Shown here: piece by piece, positions 58,893 through 64,000 of the stretch | How positions within the stretch are numbered: the first letter of the stretch is position 1 | Layout: every line of letters starts with the position of its first letter | Assembly: GCA_947359465.1 (NCBI GenBank) | Contig: OX375881.1 | Coordinates: 123,825,967-123,889,966 of the forward strand | Length of the DNA: 64,000 nt | Reading direction: 5' to 3' | Source: Metellina segmentata | Lineage: Eukaryota > Arthropoda > Arachnida > Araneae > Tetragnathidae | Program-made: the position numbers and the translations under genes | Notes under the pieces: generated by a model | Told to the model about the DNA's origin: nothing | Database searches by the model: none | The model's input: the letters and a program-made list of their open reading frames with translations, nothing else

Positions 58893-59552
58893 GTTCTTAA
58901 AACCATTGTAAGAAAGATTCTTGGAAAATCCTGCTCACAGTTGTTTGAGGAAATGTGTACAATAGTATGTGATGCAGAAGGGCTCATTAACTCGAGACCG
59001 CTCACATACCTTTCAGAAGACACAGACGATCTTGCAGATTTGACCCCTGCAATGTTTCTACAAGAAATTCGAGAGATTGGAGTTCCTGATCTCGATATGA
59101 TAGATGGTCAAAAGATGAATAAACGTTTATCTTATCATCAAAAGCTCCGAGCAGATTTAAGAGAACGGTTCAGGACTAAATATTTGGGTCGATTGAGGGA
59201 ATTATCAAGAGTGCGTAAAGAATACACCTGCAAAGTAGGAGACGTTGTTCTGATCGGCGATAACAACTCCAAGAGGCTTAATTGGCCACTCGCCAAGATT
59301 GAGAGAGTTTTTCCAGGTAAAGATGGAAAAATTCGAGTAACAGAAGATAGAACCCAAACTGGCAAGTTCTTGAGACCTGTACAATGACTTCTTCCTCTTG
59401 AGATCCAAGAAAAGGAGAGAGATCCATATCAAGAGAAACTTTGCCGACTAAACCGGGATTTCGAATTGAGGTCGGACATTTCGATTTATTTTCCTACCAA
59501 CACACTTATCGTTGTAAGTGACACCATCTTTTTCAAAATCATCCAATTTTAA
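58893..59552 (+). pseudogene. BEL/Pao pol C-terminus (integrase end and DUF5641)
   Basis: The frame begins right after the DNA-element end: VRKILGKS, then CDAEGLINSRPLTYLSED, the end of the BEL/Pao integrase, and LADLTPAMFLQ. DUF5641 follows: LRADLRERFRTKYLGRLREL, the KVGDVVLIGDNNSKRLNWPL strand pair and VFPGKDGKIRV. A TGA at 59385-59387 is an in-frame stop: the same frame carries on with PLEIQEKERDPYQEK to TAA at 59550-59552. Everything upstream of the integrase end is missing here, consistent with an insertion or deletion at 58890. Confidence 0.85.
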
Positions 59553-59858
59553 AGTTTATCTGTTCATTTAAAAATTCTACGACATCGTGATTATTTTCAG
59601 GGACAATTTGTTTAAGTTCACGAAAAACACTTATTAAGGATTTTAAATTACTTAATTTTTGGGATTCAGAGCCTTTTTAACTATTAAATTGCTGTATGAG
59701 AGACACAGGTTTATTTACATTATTTACATGCAATGTAAATTTAAAAATATTGTAATTATTCACACAGACTTAATTTTTTTAGGTTTGTGTGTGCGAGAAT
59801 CGTAATTGTTTTGCAGCATCGTTATTTGCTCTTCCGCGTCACTCCAAAGAATGGTATG
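59553..59858. other. Non-coding stretch downstream of BEL/Pao fragment
   Basis: This may be 3' UTR or LTR of the BEL/Pao remnant, but I could not define LTR ends. No ORF or RNA gene is evident. Confidence 0.4.
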
Positions 59859-59932
59859 TGTGACGGTTCTTTCTATGGCGAATTTCATAATCCTCTACCT
59901 TGTCGTCCCCCAAACATTAGAACTAGTCCATG
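59859..59932 (-). repeat. Fragment matching the end of the array gypsy LTR
   Basis: From 59861 to 59932, 72 bp align without gaps to 1904-1975, the last 72 bp of the array LTR on the - strand. The shared core includes AATCCTCT, CCTTGTCGTC, CCAAACA and ACTAGTCCATG. The TG at 59859-59860 corresponds to the terminal TG/CA of the array LTR. Similarity stops sharply at 59933, close to the ATG of the shared CCATG. In the array this stretch lies beyond the AATAAA signal, so it is the U5 side. It is probably a relic of a related gypsy element. Confidence 0.65.
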
Positions 59933-61090
59933 TACTTAGTGACAGCCTTGGTTTCTTTTGACACAGCGTGTTTTGCGAGCTCGCCTGAAAGTTTTCGCGG
60001 AATCGCTGACGCTTTGAACACTTCTTTGCAAGTTTCCAAGATAGGGTCCGAGTTCGTCCTCCGTAGAGATAAAATGTGCCGGAGGGTTGCTCTCGCGACA
60101 CAGTTTTGCTACTATTCGACCTGCAGCGTAGTGATAAAGAGACCCGCTTCTAGACAAGCCTAACATAGGACTTGATCAAAACCCCAAAGTAATGTCTTGC
60201 GCGGATTTTCGTCATTTTGACCAGTTCAAAAGTCAAGTGTGTTTCGGTGATATCTAAGCCTCATTCACCGTGTTTAACCGTAATAGTCCTGTTACAAATC
60301 ATTGATATCGAGCTCTGGAAATCATCAGTGTTACTTATTGATAACTGGTATTGCATTACCCAAATTCCTAGTGCGCGAGTGTTAACAAACGCAAGGATTG
60401 TTACTTTGCTTCTTATTCAACATTATGATCGGCTAAAACCACTCGAAAGTCGGCCCCGGTGAGTTCCCCTATGTCGAACATTAGGTGAATTTTTATGTTT
60501 CAATATTATTATTATTTTGTCTATAGTTCAAACTCCTCTCCGGTTGGAGAGGAACAAATACTTCACTTTTATGCTATTAACTGATTAACGCACACACTCC
60601 GAAATCACCTATCTTGTTTTAAATGTCCTTATGCTATTCGTGTCGTTATTACTGTAACCAGCAGAATCCTATGTTTATATCTATTCCTTTAAAAATGCTT
60701 ACTACTTTTGAGACATGCATAGAACTGTTGGCTTCTATTTAAAGCTATCAGGGAAGGCATGAGAGGAGGAGGCGTTTTTATGATAACAAGTTTAATTATT
60801 AAATGACATCACGAATACAAAGAAGCGGACCAAACGAGAGAGTACGTTACGTGTGTCCATACTAATACATACATTCTCCCACTCTCTCTGATACAATCGT
60901 CATTACAAATCCCGTGCATACGTTTGATGACTCTAGCGCCATCTATTGACCGTTAAAATTATTGTGCTACAAATAAGAATATAACAGAACGAAATCCTTC
61001 CATCCCAAATTAAGGGGAAATAACTATTTTTAAGGAGGTTTAAACCTTTTTTGGGGGGTTAAATAAGTTTCTTTACATCTATATACATGC
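59933..61090. other. Region without recognisable gene
   Basis: Two overlapping - strand frames at 59895-60101 and 59936-60166 may be remnants of the gypsy relative, but I recognise neither product. The rest has only short ORFs. A perfect 8-bp stem with a GGTT loop lies at 60534-60553. A GCGCCATCTATTG motif near 60940 resembles sequences often seen near transposon ends, with no further support. Confidence 0.45.
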
Positions 61091-61335
61091 TGTTGGGTTT
61101 TGGGTTGGTGACCACCAGATGGCAGCAGAGCGGTCATCGAGGGATCAGTCTCCCAATCCCTATCGTTCTCCCTTGGGGGTCAGGGGGACTGGCTTTTGTA
61201 GCAGTTTCACGTGCGTCCGCGTTGTGAGAGGTTGTGTCCCCTTTCGCGGCGTCAAAATATACTTGTATATAAACATTTAGTCCAGAAAATAAATATATAT
61301 ACCCAATATCTACCTTTGATAGTCTTAGCCTTACA
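61091..61335 (+). repeat. Putative 5' LTR of BEL/Pao element 2
   Basis: The 245-bp segment begins TGTTGGG and ends CTTACA (TG...CA). It has a TATATAAAC box near 61265 and AATAAA near 61289. It lies about 340 bp upstream of gag. The partner LTR is beyond the window, so this is a guess from ends, signals and position; the true end could be as far as about 61530. The leader 61336-61674 has an AGGTAAGT match to a splice donor near 61384. Confidence 0.35.
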
Positions 61336-61674
61336 AGCATTTGGAGGAGAAACCAACGATAGAAACAGCTAACCGGTATCCCGAGGTAAGTGACTCAGGC
61401 ATACTTTTCTTGAGCAGTGTTGCCTCTGCGATCACTCGAGATTTTGATAAAAAGCAATTTAGGGCATAATTAATTGTACTTGGCCCCGGATGGTATCCGG
61501 CTATACCGAGATCCTTGTGTCCTACGCGACACATAGTGGCCAGCCAGCCAGGATAGTAACGCCTGTTAGTAATTTAGTTTGGTAGTGATATTTATGTTCG
61601 GTTATTTTTGTGTTATTTAAAAATAAATAAGTTAATAAGAAGGAGAATACCTCATAGAACGCAATTTACTAAAA

Positions 61675-63095
61675 ATGCTCGAGGGATTAGAGGTATACAC
61701 TAAGACAAAGAATTGGATAGAGGGGTCCTATCGGACAAATTTGTAAAACTCAAAAATGGGATCGATAGCATTGTTAAGTTAGATGAGGAAATATTTGAGT
61801 TGCTTGTAGACGAAGAGATTTCTTCGGATGAGGACATCCAAAAGGAAATGGAAGGAAGAGATGTGTATAGAGATGAGTTCATTACAATTGAGCGTCAGGT
61901 GAAAGAGATGTTAGAGGCTAAGTTCGCAGGTACAGGAAATGATAGGCCGAATGTGTGTGCAAATAATAACAGTTTTAAGCTCCCAGAGATAGAGTTAAAA
62001 CAATTCGATGGAGCTCTTATAAACTATTTACCATTTTGGAGTCAATTTAAGCAAATCCATGATAACAAAGGTATAAGTGAGGTCAATAAATTCTATTACC
62101 TAAACCAGGCGATGAAACCTGGTTCAAAGGCACAGGAATTCATTCAGGCCTACCCGGTAACCGCAGAAAATTACCAAAGGGCGGTAGAAGCATTAAAAAA
62201 AGGTTCGGGAAAAGGGATTTGCTGATAGAAGTCTACGTAAGGGAACTCCTAAAATTAATAATAACAAATTATGGTAGGGATCAACAGAAGTTGACGTTGG
62301 AGAAGCTGTTTGATAAAATGGAAGCGAATTTACGAGCTCTGCAATCATTAGGCTTAGAGGGGAGTCATAATAACGCGTGGTTATATCCAATGGTGAAAAG
62401 TTGCTTATCAGAAGATGTTTTGTTAGCCTGGCAAAGGCATGCTGCTCAGTTCGCATTCTCGGCAGATAGCGAGGAGGGTTTCAGAGCTTTAACACTACGG
62501 AGGGGCTTCTTTCCGCACCTGCATCGGTGTCGTCAGCTAACCTAAGTGATGTCAATTCCCTCCGGTTATCTTGACTGACCAACCTCATGACCTTTCTCCA
62601 TGGAGAAGTGGAAAAACAGGAACGCTTGACCTTGGCTAGAGGGGGGTTTGGACTCGGGCAAACAAAGGATCATTCAACCTTTGAAAGGGAGAGGGGGAAA
62701 CAAACGAAAGAGAGATCACACTTTCCAACTGCTCTTGGCTTGCATTCTGCCTACACAACGAATTGCGTTTTCTGTGGTGGTTCTTCACACGATAGTAAGG
62801 AATGCACTACTGCTATGTCTCTTTCTCTAGAGGAAATAACGGAAAAAGTCCGGGATAGTGAGACATGTTTGAAATGTTATCGGGCCGGACATCGTGCAAA
62901 ATTTTGCAAGGCTAACGTACAGTGTCAGATGTGCAGGAAAGCCCATCATATTTTGCTCAGCCCTGGAGTTAGAGGGGGTGGAGAAGGAGTTAGGCCCAGC
63001 ATAGCCAATGCAGCGTTGGCTCAAAAGGGTGTACACACCAAAATAGCCTTAATTGTGTTAGAAATAAATGTCTCGGGGGTCGTACAAAGAAGGTG
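61675..63095 (+). pseudogene. gag: BEL/Pao element 2 gag (DUF1759 and zinc knuckles), frameshifted
   Basis: Gag packages the RNA into particles. The likely start is ATG 61675 (MLEGLEVYTK). A frameshift near 61715 leads to 61713-62225: a coiled acidic N-terminus, then the DUF1759 core LPEIELKQFDGALINYLPFW...QFKQIHD and MKPGSKAQEFI. An A7 run at 62195-62201 shifts into 62219-62545 (LLIEVYVRELLKLI, ANLRALQSLGL, WLYPMVKSCLSEDVLLAWQR). Another shift near 62500 leads to 62587-63096 with MTFLHGEVEKQERL and two CX2CX4HX4C knuckles (CVFCGGSSHDSKEC, CLKCYRAGHRAKFC) plus a third partial CQMCRKAHH. All three frames are used. Confidence 0.85.
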
Positions 63096-64000
63096 AGGGC
63101 TATCCTGGATTGTGGTTCTCAACGATCGTATATAAAACAGTCTACCGCCGACGAAATTGGGGCAAGAAGCAGTGGCTCGGAGAGCATTACCCATGCTTTA
63201 TTTGGAGGGACTGTGACGGCATCGAAACCTCACAAAAGGTATAGCGTTGAGGTGGGATCAACGAGTAGATTCAACAAAAAGGTATAAGAAGGCGAATTCC
63301 TCAGTCAGGACACGATTTGTGGAATTATTTCTCGTTTAAGGGTAGAAGATTTTCCCCTAAAAGAATTACAAAGGCATAAAATCTGGTTGACGGATGTAGG
63401 TAAGGAGTCACCAGACATTGAGATGTTAATTGGAGCAGACCTCTATGGAAAGCTGTTAACGGGGAAAATTCGGCAATTGGAGGGCGGATGGACCCCGATT
63501 GAGACTAAACTTGGGTGGACAGTTTGTGGGGAAAGTGCAGCCAAACCAGAAGCATCCAATGTGTGCACGGCTACCATAAGTCTCCTTATTCGGCAGCTTA
63601 AGGTGTCATATCTGTGGGTCTTGGAACTCTTAGGAATATCAGACCGAGGAAAGGGTTTTAGTAAGGTGGGAGAAGAAGAGGTAGCAGAAGAACATTTTGA
63701 AGGTTCATTAAGAAGAAAAGAGGATGGGAGATATAGTGTAGGACTCCCCTGGATGGATAAACCATTAGATATTCCGTCCAATCGGCATATAGCTGAAAAA
63801 AGGTTGTTTAGTGCCACAAGAAAACTAAAGGAAAAGGGGATGTTTGAAGAATACAATAAGGTCTTCTCGGAATGGGAAAAAGAGGGCATAATAGAGCGTG
63901 TCATGGAAAAAGATATGACTGCTAAAGGTCATTATCTACCACACCATCCCGTTGTAAAGTTAGATAGCGAGACTTTCAAAATCAGGCCGGTGTTTGATGC
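63086..64000 (+). pseudogene. pol: BEL/Pao element 2 protease and start of RT (runs off right edge)
   Basis: The aspartic protease motif is ILDCGSQRSYI, where many relatives have T or S in place of C. A TAA at 63285-63287 is the only stop; the same frame then runs open from 63288 to the window edge. It shows LIGADLYGKLL and GWTPIETKLGWTVCG (DUF1758, the retropepsin-like part), then the RT lead-in KEDGRYSVGLPWMD, VFSEWEKEGIIERV, HYLPHHPVVK and KIRPVFDA (start of the RT fingers). The overlap with gag in another frame (63086-63096) probably reflects a further frameshift, as BEL/Pao elements usually have one ORF. Confidence 0.85.

Noticed and set aside
60534..60553. Perfect 8-bp hairpin as a terminator or regulatory RNA
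   Set aside because: A single short stem in 64 kb is expected by chance, and there is no U-run or conserved context.
61375..61395. AGGTAAGT as a splice donor of a host gene
   Set aside because: It lies in the leader of a BEL/Pao element and there is no host-like exon around it. One consensus match is weak evidence.

Overview
The window is animal (metazoan) nuclear DNA built almost entirely of retrotransposon remnants. I found no host gene, rRNA, tRNA or prokaryotic feature. Non-LTR elements with an APE-type endonuclease and RNase H, BEL/Pao elements and piggyBac-like termini point to an arthropod. The protein style of the elements resembles what I know from spiders, but this is inference and the species is not determined.

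Positions 1-52436 are one head-to-tail array with a period of about 6.3 kb. Each unit is a chimera. The first half is a + strand piece of an I-type LINE ('LINE-A', 3129 or 3131 bp), running from inside the endonuclease to the middle of RNase H. The second half is a - strand piece of a Ty3/gypsy-like element (3173-3216 bp): 3' LTR, polypurine tract, RNase H, RT and integrase, cut just upstream of the first integrase catalytic Asp. The gypsy pol order is integrase-RT-RNase H, as in the Gmr1 group, not the usual RT-RNase H-integrase. A (CA)n tract of 18-32 repeats sits inside its RT. Eight gypsy pieces and nine LINE pieces are present, and the array runs off the left edge. Copies share the same disabling lesions, so both elements were dead before amplification.

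The right end of the array is informative. The last LINE-A copy passes the gypsy insertion point without any gypsy sequence and continues to the end of its own ORF (to about 53080). Its mismatches to the other copies appear abruptly from about 52437, which looks like a recombination junction with a gypsy-free LINE-A.

From 53085 to 58890 lie two more degraded LINEs placed tail to tail (LINE-B on +, LINE-C on -), a 381-bp piggyBac-like MITE with TTAA duplications, an 83-bp palindromic MITE with TA duplications, and a DNA-transposon-like block with 64-bp tandem repeats that ends inside a BEL/Pao gene. From 58893 to 64000 there is the 3' end of one BEL/Pao pol gene (DUF5641), a 72-bp match to the end of the array gypsy LTR, a gene-poor stretch, and the 5' half of a second BEL/Pao element (putative LTR, gag, protease, start of RT) that runs off the right edge.

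Nothing here forms a working pathway. The interest lies in how the composite array formed, spread and homogenised. Sense LINE and antisense gypsy alternate, so read-through transcripts from either strand would be antisense to one of the two families.
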